From Deltaproteobacteria bacterium (GTDB lineage: Bacteria; Myxococcota_A; Polyangia; Haliangiales; Haliangiaceae): 50,629 nucleotides of DNA. The notes beneath the pieces are model-generated. The model ran no database searches and was not told where the DNA came from. It was given only the letters and a program-made list of their open reading frames with translations. Where the stretch lies: contig JACCTC010000201.1 in assembly GCA_013812655.1 (NCBI GenBank), positions 1 through 50,629 of the forward strand, read 5' to 3'. The position numbers and the translations under genes were made by a program. Positions 36,957-47,664 of this stretch are shown piece by piece (the first letter of the stretch is position 1; every line of letters starts with the position of its first letter).

Positions 36957-39239
36957 ATGTCTGCTGAACGGCACGTCCAGGTCCCCGTAGAAGTCTCCGG
37001 CATCCACCGACTCGAGGTGGTCAGCGAGGAAGCTGCCAAGGAGCGCGAGGTCCGGGATCGGCCGACGTTGCGCGCGATCGAGCAGTCGGGACGAACTCCG
37101 CCCGCGCCCGGACTCACCGACTTCATCCCGACTGACCTCGGCTCACCCGAGCTCTACCTGAACCGCGAGCTGACGTATCTCAACTTCTGCTGGCGGGTGC
37201 TCCAGGAGGCCGCGGACGATCGCGTCCCGCTGCTCGAGCGCCTCAAGTTCATCGCGATCGTCAGCTCGAACATCGACGAGTTCTTCCAGAAGCGGATCGG
37301 CGGCCTCAAGCAGCAGGTCGGCGCGCAGGTCCACTCGATCACGGCCGACGGCCGCACGCCGCAGCAGCAGCTCGTCGATTGCCTCGAGCTGATGAACGCG
37401 CTCGAGAAGAAGAAGGTGATCGTCCTCGAGAATGTGATCGCGGACCTCCGCGCAGTCGGTGTCTGGCTCGCCCCCTACAAGGAGCTCGACGCCAAGGAGC
37501 AGGCGTGGGCGCGCGAGTTCTACCTGCGCAACATCTTTCCGCTGGTCACGCCACAGGCGATGGACCCGGCGCACCCGTTCCCGTTCGTCTCGAACCTGTC
37601 GCTCAACCTGCTAGTCACCCTGCGCTACGAGAACGACGGCGACTCGCTGCTCGCGCGCGTCAAGGTGCCGATCGGCGGTGGCACCGCCCGGTTCGTGCGC
37701 ATCGGCCAGTCACGGACGTTCGTCGATCTCGCCGAGGTGATGGTGAACAACCTCGATCTGCTGTTCCCCGGCATGGAGGTCGAGGCCTGCTCGATGTTCC
37801 GGGTGACGCGCAACGCGATCACCGAGCGCGACGAGGAGGAGGCCGAGGATCTCCTCGAGATGATCGAGATCGAGATGCGCGAGCGCAAGTTCGCCCCGGT
37901 CGTGCGGCTCCAGGTCGACAAGATGATGCTGCCGATGCTGCGCGGCCGGATCGCCTCCGAGCTCGGGCTCGACGAGCACGCCGACGTGTTCGAGGCCGAG
38001 GGCATGCTCGGCCAGCGCGACCTCATGGAGATCGCGACGCTCGATATCCCCGAGATGCGCGACGCGCCGCACGCGCCGGTGCCGCCGGTCGACTTCCTGA
38101 CCGACGGCAACATCTTCCACGCGATCCGCGAGACCAAGAACATGCTCGTGCATCACCCGTACGAGTCGTTCCAGCTGTCGGTGGAGCGGTTCGTGCGCGA
38201 GGCGGCCGACGATCCCAAGGTCCGCGCGATCAAGATGACGCTGTACCGGACGTCGAAGGACTCCGAGGTCATCAAGCAGCTCGTGCGCGCCGCGCGTAAC
38301 GGCAAGCAGGTCGCGGTCGTGCTCGAGCTCAAGGCGCGGTTCGACGAGGAAGCCAACATCAAGTGGGCGACGCGCATGGAGCGCGCGGGCATCCACGTGA
38401 CGTACGGCGTCGTCGGGCTCAAGACGCACACCAAGATCGTGCTCGTGGTGCGGCAGGACTTCGACGGCCTGCGGCGCTACGCGCACGCTGCGACCGGCAA
38501 CTACCACGCCGGTACCGCGCGGCTCTACACCGACCTCGGCCTGTTCACGTGCGACGACGGCATCGGCCGCGATCTCACCGAGCTGTTCAACTACCTGACG
38601 ACTGGCTACAAGCCGCGCCGCAAGTACACCAAGGTCCTCGTCGCGCCGAAGATGTTGAAGCAGGCGCTGCTCGAGAAGATCGAGCGCGAGATCGCGATCC
38701 AGGGCGGCGGCGGGCGCGGCCACATCCAGTGGAAGCTCAACGCGCTCGAGGACGTCGACATCGTGCGTGCGCTCTATCGCGCCTCGCAGCGTGGCGTGAC
38801 GATCGATCTGATCGTGCGCGACACGTGCCGGCTGCGGCCGGGTGTCGAGGGCGTGTCATCGACGATCAAGGTCGTCTCGGTGCTCGGCCGGTTCCTCGAG
38901 CACGGCCGGATCTACTACTTCCACAACGGTGGCCGCCCCGAGTTCTACATCGGCTCGGCAGACGCGATGCAGCGCAACCTCGAGAAGCGTGTCGAGGTGC
39001 TGGTTCCCGTCGAGGATCCGCGGCTCCAGGCCGAGATCCGCCACGTGCTCGACATCCAGCTCTCCGATCAGCGCGGCGCGTGGGACATGCAGCCGGATGG
39101 CAGCTACATCCAGCGCAATGGCATGGGCGCGAAGCACAGCCAGCAGCAGATGATCGAGCGCACCGAGCGCCGCCTCAAGGAAGCGACCCGCCTCCGCCGC
39201 CGCAAGGTCCAGTCGACGACGGCACGCAAGAAGCGCTGA
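36957..39239 (+). CDS. ppk1: Polyphosphate kinase 1
   Basis: 760 residues, the usual PPK1 length plus a 60-residue N-terminal extension. It makes polyphosphate from ATP at the inner membrane. NRELTYLNFCWRVLQEA and SNIDEFFQKRIGGLKQQ mark the N domain. The catalytic part includes HHPYESFQLSVERFVREAADD (core HPYESFQLSVERFV), IKMTLYRTS, VLELKARFDEEANI and the autophosphorylated His in GLKTHTKI. Later GNYHAGTARLYTDLGLFT and GRIYYFHNGGRPEFYIGSADAM follow. The basic C-terminus is rich in Arg/Lys. Translation starts at ATG 36957 with a TATACT box 8 nt upstream. It ends back-to-back with the next gene in TGATCA. Confidence 0.93.
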   Translation: MSAERHVQVPVEVSGIHRLEVVSEEAAKEREVRDRPTLRAIEQSGRTPPAPGLTDFIPTDLGSPELYLNRELTYLNFCWRVLQEAADDRVPLLERLKFIAIVSSNIDEFFQKRIGGLKQQVGAQVHSITADGRTPQQQLVDCLELMNALEKKKVIVLENVIADLRAVGVWLAPYKELDAKEQAWAREFYLRNIFPLVTPQAMDPAHPFPFVSNLSLNLLVTLRYENDGDSLLARVKVPIGGGTARFVRIGQSRTFVDLAEVMVNNLDLLFPGMEVEACSMFRVTRNAITERDEEEAEDLLEMIEIEMRERKFAPVVRLQVDKMMLPMLRGRIASELGLDEHADVFEAEGMLGQRDLMEIATLDIPEMRDAPHAPVPPVDFLTDGNIFHAIRETKNMLVHHPYESFQLSVERFVREAADDPKVRAIKMTLYRTSKDSEVIKQLVRAARNGKQVAVVLELKARFDEEANIKWATRMERAGIHVTYGVVGLKTHTKIVLVVRQDFDGLRRYAHAATGNYHAGTARLYTDLGLFTCDDGIGRDLTELFNYLTTGYKPRRKYTKVLVAPKMLKQALLEKIEREIAIQGGGGRGHIQWKLNALEDVDIVRALYRASQRGVTIDLIVRDTCRLRPGVEGVSSTIKVVSVLGRFLEHGRIYYFHNGGRPEFYIGSADAMQRNLEKRVEVLVPVEDPRLQAEIRHVLDIQLSDQRGAWDMQPDGSYIQRNGMGAKHSQQQMIERTERRLKEATRLRRRKVQSTTARKKR

Positions 39240-40229
39240 TCATGGATAGCTCACGCGGCGGATCTGCGATGACGACGGCTCGTCGTAGAACAGCTGCTTG
39301 CAGTCCGTCGACAGGAACGGGTGGGCCACGCTGTTGGAGGCCGGCAGCTTGCGGGCAGGATCGACGAACGGAACATCGAGGCTCGCGCGTTCCAGGTACC
39401 AGGCACCGTTGAGCGGCTCGTTGGCCGCCCTGCCGCGGAAGATCAGCCGGCGGCCGTCTGCGGTCAGGCTCGCCTGACCAGCGAAGCTCACGGCGATCGA
39501 AGCTGGCGACTGGTAGGACGTCGCGTTTTGGGTCCGGATCACCTTCCAGATCGTCGGCACCTCCTCTTCGAGCTCGACGAATCCAGAGACCCGGGAGAGG
39601 ACCATTCGGCGGGGCGTGGTCTGGGTTGGGACGCTCGGATCGTCCACGGTGGTGAGGGCCGGCGAGAGGCCGTTCAGCGTCAGCTTGCTGAGGACCGACC
39701 AGGTGTCGGTTCCCGCCGTGCGGGAAAACCGCGTGATCGCCACGTCGCTTGACTCGGAGCGCACGAACAACTCGACGCCGTCGCGCGCGAGCCGCGGTGC
39801 GCGGTGACTGACGCTGGTGTCATCGGCGATCACCGTCGTGTAGGGCCCGGTGATGGCGCCTCGAGTGCCTTCGATCACTCCGATCACCTGGCCGGCCTCC
39901 CCGACGGCAAGCCTGAACTTGACCGCATAGGACGCCGGGCTGACCGCGGCCACGAACCACTCGCCGGTCACACCCGCGAGCTCTTGATCTGCCAGTAACG
40001 TCGTCGGCATCGTGCACAGCGTCATGGGCCCTGGTGCATCGGGCTCGAGGCCATCAAACGTCACTCCGCTATCGCGTGCACACGAACCATCGCGTGGCTC
40101 GCACAGGCCACCGCGACACACCAGGTCACCCGGACAGGCGGCGACGCAGGTGATCTCGCAGGCGACCTCGCCCGTCAGGTCGGGCCGATAGCAGGCGGCG
40201 AACAAGCCGAACAAGCCGAGCAACCGCAC
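39240..40229 (-). CDS. Lipoprotein with Cys-rich N-terminus and TolB-like propeller
   Basis: 329 residues from GTG 40229. The leader VRLLGLFGLFAACYRPDL gives a lipobox FAAC. A Cys-rich stretch follows (CEITCVAACPGDLVCRGGLCEPRDG). The main domain has repeated WD40/TolB-like blades such as RAPRLARDGVELFVRS, SLTADGRRLIFRGRA and PFLSTDCKQLFYDEPSS. This layout is common in myxobacterial lipoproteins of unknown role. A 9-bp repeat (GCCGAACAA type) encodes the LFGLFG leader repeat. Its stop overlaps the TGATCA at the end of ppk1. Confidence 0.7.
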   Translation of the reverse strand: MRLLGLFGLFAACYRPDLTGEVACEITCVAACPGDLVCRGGLCEPRDGSCARDSGVTFDGLEPDAPGPMTLCTMPTTLLADQELAGVTGEWFVAAVSPASYAVKFRLAVGEAGQVIGVIEGTRGAITGPYTTVIADDTSVSHRAPRLARDGVELFVRSESSDVAITRFSRTAGTDTWSVLSKLTLNGLSPALTTVDDPSVPTQTTPRRMVLSRVSGFVELEEEVPTIWKVIRTQNATSYQSPASIAVSFAGQASLTADGRRLIFRGRAANEPLNGAWYLERASLDVPFVDPARKLPASNSVAHPFLSTDCKQLFYDEPSSSQIRRVSYP

Positions 40230-40293
40230 CCTCAGAAGGTAACAGACCGCGCATCGCGCCACGCGAAGACAGTTACGACGAGCACACGACGAC

Positions 40294-40977
40294 ATGCTAT
40301 TTGCGGGTGTGATCGTTCGCCTTGGATTGCTCGCCCTGCTCGCGGCATGCTGGACGGCGAGCCCACCCGCCATGACCACCGCTTCGCCGCCACAGCCCCC
40401 GACGTCCGCCGCGCCGACCGAGCGGCGCGCGACGCTGCGGATCGACGCGCAGCCCGGCGGCAAGCGGTTCCAGGGCGTGTGGCTCGAGCTCCCCGACGGC
40501 AAGCGCTGGGTGCTCGACTACCGCGCCCGCGAGCTGTGGCGTGCGTTCGCGGATCACGAGGTCGTGGTGACCGGTCACTGCTATCAGCCGCAGGGCCAGG
40601 CGATCCTGGCCACGCACTTCGAGGTCGAGCGTTTGCGGCGAGCCGTGCCGGTCCGCGGTGCGGGGCCGTATCTCGAGATCGGGCCGACGCGGGTGCTGCG
40701 CGGCACGCTTGTCGCGACTCCGGCACCGCCAGGCAGCAAGCTCGCCGGCACCAGCCGAACCGTGTTTCACGCCGACGATGGCGAGGCCTACCAGCTCGTC
40801 GGTGACCAGGTTCCGCCCGCCGGCGCGATCGTGCAGATCCGCGGGCGCGTGCTCGCGCCCGACATGTCCTTCGTCGCGCGCGGCGACGGGCCCGATCTGT
40901 GGGTGCTCGACGTTCGCGATCCCGACGCCGTGCGCGATCCCGAGCACGAGCCTGCCCGCACCGACTGCCCGGAGTAG
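40294..40977 (+). CDS. Lipoprotein of unknown function
   Basis: 227 residues. Leader IVRLGLLALLAAC gives a lipobox with Cys19, then a Pro/Thr/Ser linker. The body has two similar beta segments: GKRFQGVWLELPDGKRWVLDY with FADHEVVVTGHCYQP, and RTVFHADDGEAYQLVGDQV with PAGAIVQIRGRVLAP. The two VVVTGH and VQIRGR strands suggest paired OB-like folds. No active site is seen. It is divergent from the TolB-like lipoprotein and 59 bp before the ABC transporter. Confidence 0.62.
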   Translation: MLFAGVIVRLGLLALLAACWTASPPAMTTASPPQPPTSAAPTERRATLRIDAQPGGKRFQGVWLELPDGKRWVLDYRARELWRAFADHEVVVTGHCYQPQGQAILATHFEVERLRRAVPVRGAGPYLEIGPTRVLRGTLVATPAPPGSKLAGTSRTVFHADDGEAYQLVGDQVPPAGAIVQIRGRVLAPDMSFVARGDGPDLWVLDVRDPDAVRDPEHEPARTDCPE

Positions 40978-41025
40978 GGGTCAAAGCTAACCGTCCAGCG
41001 AGTGGGCGGCAGACGCGCGGCACAT

Positions 41026-41031
41026 TACAGT
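41026..41031 (+). promoter_or_regulatory. -10-like TACAGT before the ABC transporter
   Basis: TACAGT lies 5 nt before ATG 41037. Confidence 0.35.
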
Positions 41032-41036
41032 GGCGC

Positions 41037-42992
<1,956 letters not shown>

Positions 42993-43102
42993 CGTGACGG
43001 TTCCTCGACGCTGACCACCACTCAGCGGTGAAGACACTCCGCGATCTCGGCCAGATCGACCGTCGATCCGGCGTGGCGAGCTATTTGCTGTGACCTGGCA
43101 CG

Positions 43103-44542
43103 ATGCGCACCTTCGCGATCCTGACACCACTGCTCGCGCTCGCCGCCTGTACCTCGACCCGCCTGGCGTCGCGAGCCGACGTCGGTCCGATCACGACCCG
43201 CAAGATCGGCGACGCGCACGTGGTCGAGACGACCTCGCCCTGGAGGAGCCGGCTCGATCCGTCGAGCATGATCCGCCTGCACCGTGGGGATGGCGCGAAG
43301 TCGAGCTGGCTTGCGGCGCGCGACCTTCACGTGGCCAAGGACGGGATCTACGTCCCCGCGGTGGTCGACGTTCTCGATCACACCGTCCGCATCCAGATCC
43401 GGGGCCTCGATCAGGAGGCGCTTGGCAAGTTGAGCTCGACGCGACCGGCTCTGGGCGCCGCGCTCGAGGTCGACAGCGAGGGCACCGCCATCGCGAGCGC
43501 GCGCGGCAAGATCCTGCGCACCTGGATCTGGGACTTCGTCGACGCGGTCGGGCTCCACCACCTCCCCGCCGATCACGAGGTCTGCACGATCCGGCGCTGT
43601 GTCCGATCCGAGCTGCAGAAAGCCGCTTACGCCCACCTGCGCCACGAGCTCGATGGCCGGCCGCTCGGCACGTGGACCCTGGAGCTGACCCACGACGGTT
43701 CGATCTCGGTTGCCGGCGCGTTGCTGTTCGACCGGCTCGAGCCGGGGATGGGTGCGCGGCACGGCTGGCGGTGGTCGGACGTCGCGTACGTGGAGATCGA
43801 GGACTTCTCCGGCGCCAAGACCCTCGGGGCGATCGTCGGCGTGACCGCGCTCTCGATCGCGCTCGCACCCGTGGCGCTCGTGGTCCGCGGCGGGCCGGCG
43901 GTGCTCGGCCGGCGAGCCTCGTCCGGAGGTGGTGGTGGCGGCATCCTCGGGAGCGGTCCTGGCGGCATCGGCAACGGGCGGGCGAGGTTGTTCTCCGGGC
44001 GCGGCGACTGGCCCCGCGCGACAGGGAGCTGGAAGCCGATGCTGGCGGATCCTGCCGGCATGGCGGCACCTGCGCTGTTCAGCGCCCGGGCGCGGCGGCG
44101 TGCGACGGTGCAGGTCGTGGCGACCGCCGAGGCGGCGATCGATCCATACGGCGCAGCACACGTCCTCGACGGTGGCGTCGCGACCGTTCGGTTCGCACCC
44201 TACTTCGAGCTCGGCATGGGTGGCGCCCACCTCGCCGCTCGAACCGCCGATGGGTGGTGGCATGGTGGGCTCGCGTTCGTGCGGATGGGCGCGCACCTGC
44301 CGATCGATGCCGCGCATCGGTATGCGGTCCCGCTGACGATCGACGCCGGAGGTGGCGGCGGCGAGCAGCTCGGCTTCTACGGCCGACTCCGATGGGGCCT
44401 GCAACGCAAGCTGGGCGACCGCGCGTTCGTCGGCGTGATGCCGCTCTCGCCGACGATGCTGAACTGGAAGCACGGCGGTCCTGGCCCCGCCGCCAAGCGA
44501 TGGAGCGTGACGTCCGGCGTCGAGCTCGGCCTGGCCTTCTGA
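43103..44542 (+). CDS. Lipoprotein of unknown function with a beta-rich C-terminal half
   Basis: 479 residues. Leader FAILTPLLALAAC gives a lipobox with Cys16. The first half has SSWLAARDLHVAKDGIYVP and TWTLELTHDGSISVAGALLF strands. A hydrophobic segment (AIVGVTALSIALAPVALVV, about 248-266) is followed by a Gly-rich linker. The C-terminal half has alternating amphipathic strands (ATVRFAPYFELGMGGAHLA, LGFYGRLRWGLQRKLG) and ends in an aromatic, VELGLAF, like outer-membrane barrel proteins. Family not recognised. It faces the Ser/Thr kinase, 5 bp between stops. Confidence 0.65.
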   Translation: MRTFAILTPLLALAACTSTRLASRADVGPITTRKIGDAHVVETTSPWRSRLDPSSMIRLHRGDGAKSSWLAARDLHVAKDGIYVPAVVDVLDHTVRIQIRGLDQEALGKLSSTRPALGAALEVDSEGTAIASARGKILRTWIWDFVDAVGLHHLPADHEVCTIRRCVRSELQKAAYAHLRHELDGRPLGTWTLELTHDGSISVAGALLFDRLEPGMGARHGWRWSDVAYVEIEDFSGAKTLGAIVGVTALSIALAPVALVVRGGPAVLGRRASSGGGGGGILGSGPGGIGNGRARLFSGRGDWPRATGSWKPMLADPAGMAAPALFSARARRRATVQVVATAEAAIDPYGAAHVLDGGVATVRFAPYFELGMGGAHLAARTADGWWHGGLAFVRMGAHLPIDAAHRYAVPLTIDAGGGGGEQLGFYGRLRWGLQRKLGDRAFVGVMPLSPTMLNWKHGGPGPAAKRWSVTSGVELGLAF

Positions 44543-44547
44543 CGCCG

Positions 44548-46599
44548 TTACCGCTGGTCGGGCGCGAGGTGCGCCGCGAGCTCGGCAGCGAGCGCGGTGC
44601 GTTCGGTCTGATCGAGCTCGAGCGAGCGCGCGCAGATCCGGGCCATCTCGGCGAGCGGCGCGTCATCGATCGCAGCCCATCGTGCGAGATGCTGGCGCTG
44701 CGCCGCCGTGGGCGGAGGAGCACCGGGGCGGCGCACGTGCGCGAGCGAGACCATCGACATCGCCTCGCCGCGTGCGCCGCGCAGGATCCCGGGCGAGTCG
44801 GCGATGCTCGCGAGTCGCGCGATCGCGGCGTCATCGAACGCACGAGGCGTCTCGCCGAACAGGTCCATGTACTCGTCGAACTTGCGACCACGGACGAGTC
44901 CGATCAGGCCACGCCAGCGCTCGGCGCGCTCGGCCTCGCCCGACATCGCCACGAGCTGTTCGGCGGCGCGCACCATCATCGAGATCCCGTGGAGGTTGAT
45001 GAGCAGTAGCCGTTCATCCTGGAGTTGCCAGCCGACGACGACGAGATCGCGCAGCCAGCCGACCGCCTCCTCGTGCTGGCCCGCACGCGCGAGCTCCGCG
45101 GCGTGAAATCGCGCCAGATGCGCGTGCTCGGCCAGCGCGTCCAGCGAGGGCATCGCGAGCTTGTACGAGATCAAGATCGCTGGCCACGCGATGAGTGTCG
45201 GGTAGATCGCGCAGCCGCGCGCCGTGGCTGCCGTCCGGAGCAAACCGAGCCGGCGCTGTACGGCGGGGTCTGCGAGCAGCTGACGCAGCCGTGGCCACGA
45301 CACCTCCATGGTGAGATCCGCCGGGGTAACCGCGAGACGCGGTCCGTCGACCAGGAGCTCGCGGAGCTGCGCGCAGCCGTTGCCCCGACCTGGCAACGTG
45401 ATCAATGTCGCCAGGGTGCGCTCGACCTGGGCCTCGGTATCGGACTGCCGGAGCACCGGTGGCGGTGCCGGCGTGCGAGCTGCGCTGCCACGCATCGACC
45501 AGACGGCAAGGCCGGCCGCGACGAGCGCGAGCGCGACGATCGCCGCGACTCCAGGCCACCGGCGTGCGCTGGGCGGTCGCAGCAGGCCCGGTTCGAGACG
45601 CGGTCGGAGCGCCGGATCCTTGTGCAGCAGCGCGGTGATCACGCGGGCGAGCCACGCCGGCAGATCCGCTCGCAAGCCCCTCGGGTCAGGCACGGGCGCG
45701 GTGCGATGCTGCATCAGCAATACCTCCAGCTCCTCGCTGTCGTACGGATGCTTGCCGGTGACCATCTCGTAGAGCACGACGCCGGCGGCGTATGCATCGG
45801 CGCGTGCGTCGGCACGACCGCCCGCGATCACCTCGGGCGCCATGAAGCCGGGTGTTCCCGCGAGCTGGGTGGCATCGCGGCCGTCGGAGGACCGTGCGCT
45901 CGCGACCTCGCTGGGTCGGGCGAGGCCAAAATCGAGCAAGATCACGCGGGCGTCGTCGCACAGGAACAGGTTCGACGGCTTGACGTCGCGGTGGGTCACG
46001 CCTTGCGCGTGCGCCGCGGCGAGCGCACCGAGCAGCGCGTCGCCGATACGGATCACCTCGTCGAGGGGCAGAACGCCGTCGTGCAGGCGCGCCGCGAGGG
46101 TCTTGCCGCGCAACAGCTCCATCACGATGAAGCGCCGACCACCATCCTCCTCGAGGTTGTAGGTCCGCAGCACGCTCGGGTGGACCACGCGATGGAGCGC
46201 GACGAGCTCGTCTCGAAGGCCCGCGTCGCCACCGTCGAGATCCTCGCGGACACTCTTGATCGCGACCTCCTGATCGACGAGCCGGTCGTAGGCGCCGAAC
46301 ACGGACCCCATCCCGCCCTCGCCGATCAGCCGTCGCACCTCGTAGCGCTTGCCGAGCACCTGGCCTGGTCCGATCGGCTCGATGTCACCGCTGGGGCGCA
46401 GTGCTTCCTCGATGGCACGGGTGGGTTCGGCTGCCGGCCCTGGTTCTTGACGCTGCTGAAGACCACGCGCGCGCACCGTCAAGGGACTCGCGGCCGCCGA
46501 TGACGCGGCTGGCGTCGCGTGGTCGTCGTCGTCGCTCACAGCCGTCGAATCACTCACTCGATGGCTCCACCTGCCGCCGCCCCCGGATGCATTCGCCAT
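44548..46599 (-). CDS. Ser/Thr protein kinase with helical extracytoplasmic domain
   Basis: 683 residues. After an 80-residue acidic, low-complexity leader comes a Hanks-type kinase (about 85-340). The Gly loop is GEGGMG (93-98), with Lys115, HRDVKPSN (203-210), DFG (223-225) and GTPGFMAPE in the activation segment. A membrane helix lies at about 349-368. The outer domain (380-683) is helical: VSWPRLRQLLADPAVQRRL, LARFHAAELARAGQHEEAVGW and LAEMARICARSLELD. It may be a TPR-like sensor. All catalytic residues are kept. The partner and signal are unknown. Confidence 0.88.
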   Translation of the reverse strand: MANASGGGGRWSHRVSDSTAVSDDDDHATPAASSAAASPLTVRARGLQQRQEPGPAAEPTRAIEEALRPSGDIEPIGPGQVLGKRYEVRRLIGEGGMGSVFGAYDRLVDQEVAIKSVREDLDGGDAGLRDELVALHRVVHPSVLRTYNLEEDGGRRFIVMELLRGKTLAARLHDGVLPLDEVIRIGDALLGALAAAHAQGVTHRDVKPSNLFLCDDARVILLDFGLARPSEVASARSSDGRDATQLAGTPGFMAPEVIAGGRADARADAYAAGVVLYEMVTGKHPYDSEELEVLLMQHRTAPVPDPRGLRADLPAWLARVITALLHKDPALRPRLEPGLLRPPSARRWPGVAAIVALALVAAGLAVWSMRGSAARTPAPPPVLRQSDTEAQVERTLATLITLPGRGNGCAQLRELLVDGPRLAVTPADLTMEVSWPRLRQLLADPAVQRRLGLLRTAATARGCAIYPTLIAWPAILISYKLAMPSLDALAEHAHLARFHAAELARAGQHEEAVGWLRDLVVVGWQLQDERLLLINLHGISMMVRAAEQLVAMSGEAERAERWRGLIGLVRGRKFDEYMDLFGETPRAFDDAAIARLASIADSPGILRGARGEAMSMVSLAHVRRPGAPPPTAAQRQHLARWAAIDDAPLAEMARICARSLELDQTERTALAAELAAHLAPDQR

Positions 46600-46688
46600 C
46601 GTACAACGATCGTTCTGCCAGGAGCTCCGGGCTCGCGCGCGCTGGCCTCGAAAGAGTTACCGCGGACAAGCGAGCTCGCTGTTGCATA

Positions 46689-46716
46689 TACGTACCAACA
46701 GCGTAATCTGTACGTA
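46689..46716 (+). promoter_or_regulatory. Inverted repeat operator of the AbrB-Doc pair
   Basis: TACGTAC (46689-46695) and GTACGTA (46710-46716) are a perfect 7-bp inverted repeat, 21 bp centre to centre, i.e. two helical turns on one face. It ends 1 bp before the antitoxin ATG, so binding there would block transcription and probably initiation. Confidence 0.55.
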
Positions 46717-46717
46717 C

Positions 46718-46945
46718 ATGGTCAAGAAGCTCACGCGCACCGGGAACAGCGTCGCCGTGGTTCTCGACAAGGCGCTGCTCGAGGCGGCGAACCTCGACGA
46801 GAATGCAAGCGTCGAGGTCTCGACCGACGGCAACGTGATCATCATCGCGCCGGTCAAGACCAAGAAGGATGCGGACCGGTTTCGGCTCGCCGAGGACTGG
46901 GCGCACTCGAGCTACGCAGGCGCTTTCAAGCGACTGGCCAAGTGA
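46718..46945 (+). CDS. AbrB/MazE-family antitoxin
   Basis: 75 residues. The swapped-hairpin AbrB/SpoVT DNA-binding domain occupies the first 45: MVKKLTRTGNSVAVVLDKALL and VEVSTDGNVIIIAPV. The C-terminal tail AEDWAHSSYAGAFKRLAK is the likely toxin-binding segment. The ATG at 46718 is preferred over one 12 codons upstream, because the operator lies between them. The stop overlaps the toxin start by 3 nt (GTGA). Repression is inferred from the inverted repeat. Confidence 0.85.
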   Translation: MVKKLTRTGNSVAVVLDKALLEAANLDENASVEVSTDGNVIIIAPVKTKKDADRFRLAEDWAHSSYAGAFKRLAK

Positions 46946-47346
46946 ACGCGGCCAAGGAGCCGCGCTTCCTGACGCTCGACGAGGTGCTCGGTCTTCACCA
47001 GCGTCAGATCGAGAGGTACGGCGGCGGCAGCGGGATTCGTGATCTCGGCCTGTTGCAGTCAGCCATCTCGATGCCCGCGGCGTCGTTCGACGGCGTCTGG
47101 CTGCATGGCAGCCTCGAAGAGATGGCAGCCGGATATCTGTTCCATCTCGCGCAGAACCATCCGTTCGTCGATGGCAACAAGCGCACCGCGGCCATCGCGA
47201 TGATCGTGTTCTTGCGGTTGAACGGCCTTGTACCCACGCTGACCGAGGACGAGCTCGTCGACTTGACCGTCGGGGTCGCATCGGGAACGCGCTCCAAGGC
47301 CGAGGCCGCGATGATGATCGCGGCGCACGTCGAGGTCCTCGCGTAG
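46942..47346 (+). CDS. doc: Doc/Fic-family toxin
   Basis: 134 residues, GTG start. Fic-fold protein with the motif HPFVDGNKRTA, the H-x-F-x-[DN]-x-N-K-R loop shared by Fic and Doc, here with D-G as in AMP-transferring Fic proteins (Doc has N-A). FLTLDEVLGLHQRQIERYGG and RDLGLLQSAISMPA are the N-terminal Doc pattern. The His and Arg needed for catalysis are present. The family member Doc phosphorylates elongation factor Tu. Coupling to an AbrB antitoxin completes a type II pair. Target and chemistry are not resolved by sequence. Confidence 0.86.
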   Translation: MNAAKEPRFLTLDEVLGLHQRQIERYGGGSGIRDLGLLQSAISMPAASFDGVWLHGSLEEMAAGYLFHLAQNHPFVDGNKRTAAIAMIVFLRLNGLVPTLTEDELVDLTVGVASGTRSKAEAAMMIAAHVEVLA

Positions 47347-47384
47347 GCCACGAGAGGCAGCATCACGCTCGAAGCTCTCGCTAC

Positions 47385-47444
47385 CTCACGCTCGATCAGC
47401 TTCGATAGGGTCGCCTTGGCCTTGTGAATCGGGACCGGCTTCAT
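47385..47444 (-). pseudogene. Phd-antitoxin relic
   Basis: On the minus strand, ATG 47444 begins MKPVPIHKAKATLSKLIERE, the start of a Phd/YefM antitoxin (compare M-K-T-V-P-I-H-E-A-K-x-x-L-S-x-L-I). After about 20 residues the likeness ends and the frame runs antisense through the doc gene. A perfect inverted repeat sits just before the ATG, as an operator would. It has no toxin. The rest of 47347-47664 holds no other gene I can support. Confidence 0.6.
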
Positions 47445-47467
47445 GACCTGGTCCAGTAGACCAGGTC
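47445..47467 (-). repeat. Perfect 9-bp inverted repeat upstream of the antitoxin relic
   Basis: GACCTGGTC (47445-47453) and GACCAGGTC (47459-47467) with a 5-nt spacer. It touches the ATG of the relic, matching the place of an antitoxin operator. A transcription terminator is less likely, since no T-run follows. Confidence 0.55.
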
Positions 47468-47579
47468 CCACCTCGAGAGCAATCCACCAGCACTCGCCGA
47501 CGGAGATGCGACGTCATGCTCGCCGCTTGTCTGGTGTTCTGCACAACCGAGAAAACTTCTCCTTGATTCTGCAGGGCCG

Positions 47580-47599
47580 AGGCCTTACCTGTAAGGCCT
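47580..47599 (+). promoter_or_regulatory. Leader hairpin 1 upstream of rtcB
   Basis: AGGCCTTA and TAAGGCCT form a perfect 8-bp stem with a 4-nt loop (47580-47599). It lies 65 bp before the rtcB ATG and lacks a T-run. A structured 5' leader is possible. Confidence 0.45.
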
Positions 47600-47638
47600 T
47601 CGCTCGCGAGCCCTTTGTTCGCAGAGCCACAGAGGAGA

Positions 47639-47653
47639 GCAGTCGGCGACTGC
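47639..47653 (+). promoter_or_regulatory. Leader hairpin 2 next to the rtcB ribosome binding site
   Basis: GCAGTC and GACTGC (6-bp stem, GGC loop). The GGTGA at 47654-47658 follows directly and lies 6 nt before ATG 47665, so the stem could help set access to the ribosome binding site. Confidence 0.45.
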
Positions 47654-47664
47654 GGTGATTCCCT

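Noticed and set aside
44079..44891. Minus-strand frame over the start of the Ser/Thr kinase's C-terminal region and the beta-rich lipoprotein
   Set aside because: Arg/Ser-rich noise with no domain; both flanking genes are well supported in other frames.
47580..47599. Hairpin as a terminator of the doc transcript
   Set aside because: No T-run follows and the loop is only four bases; it sits 230 bp past doc and close to rtcB.
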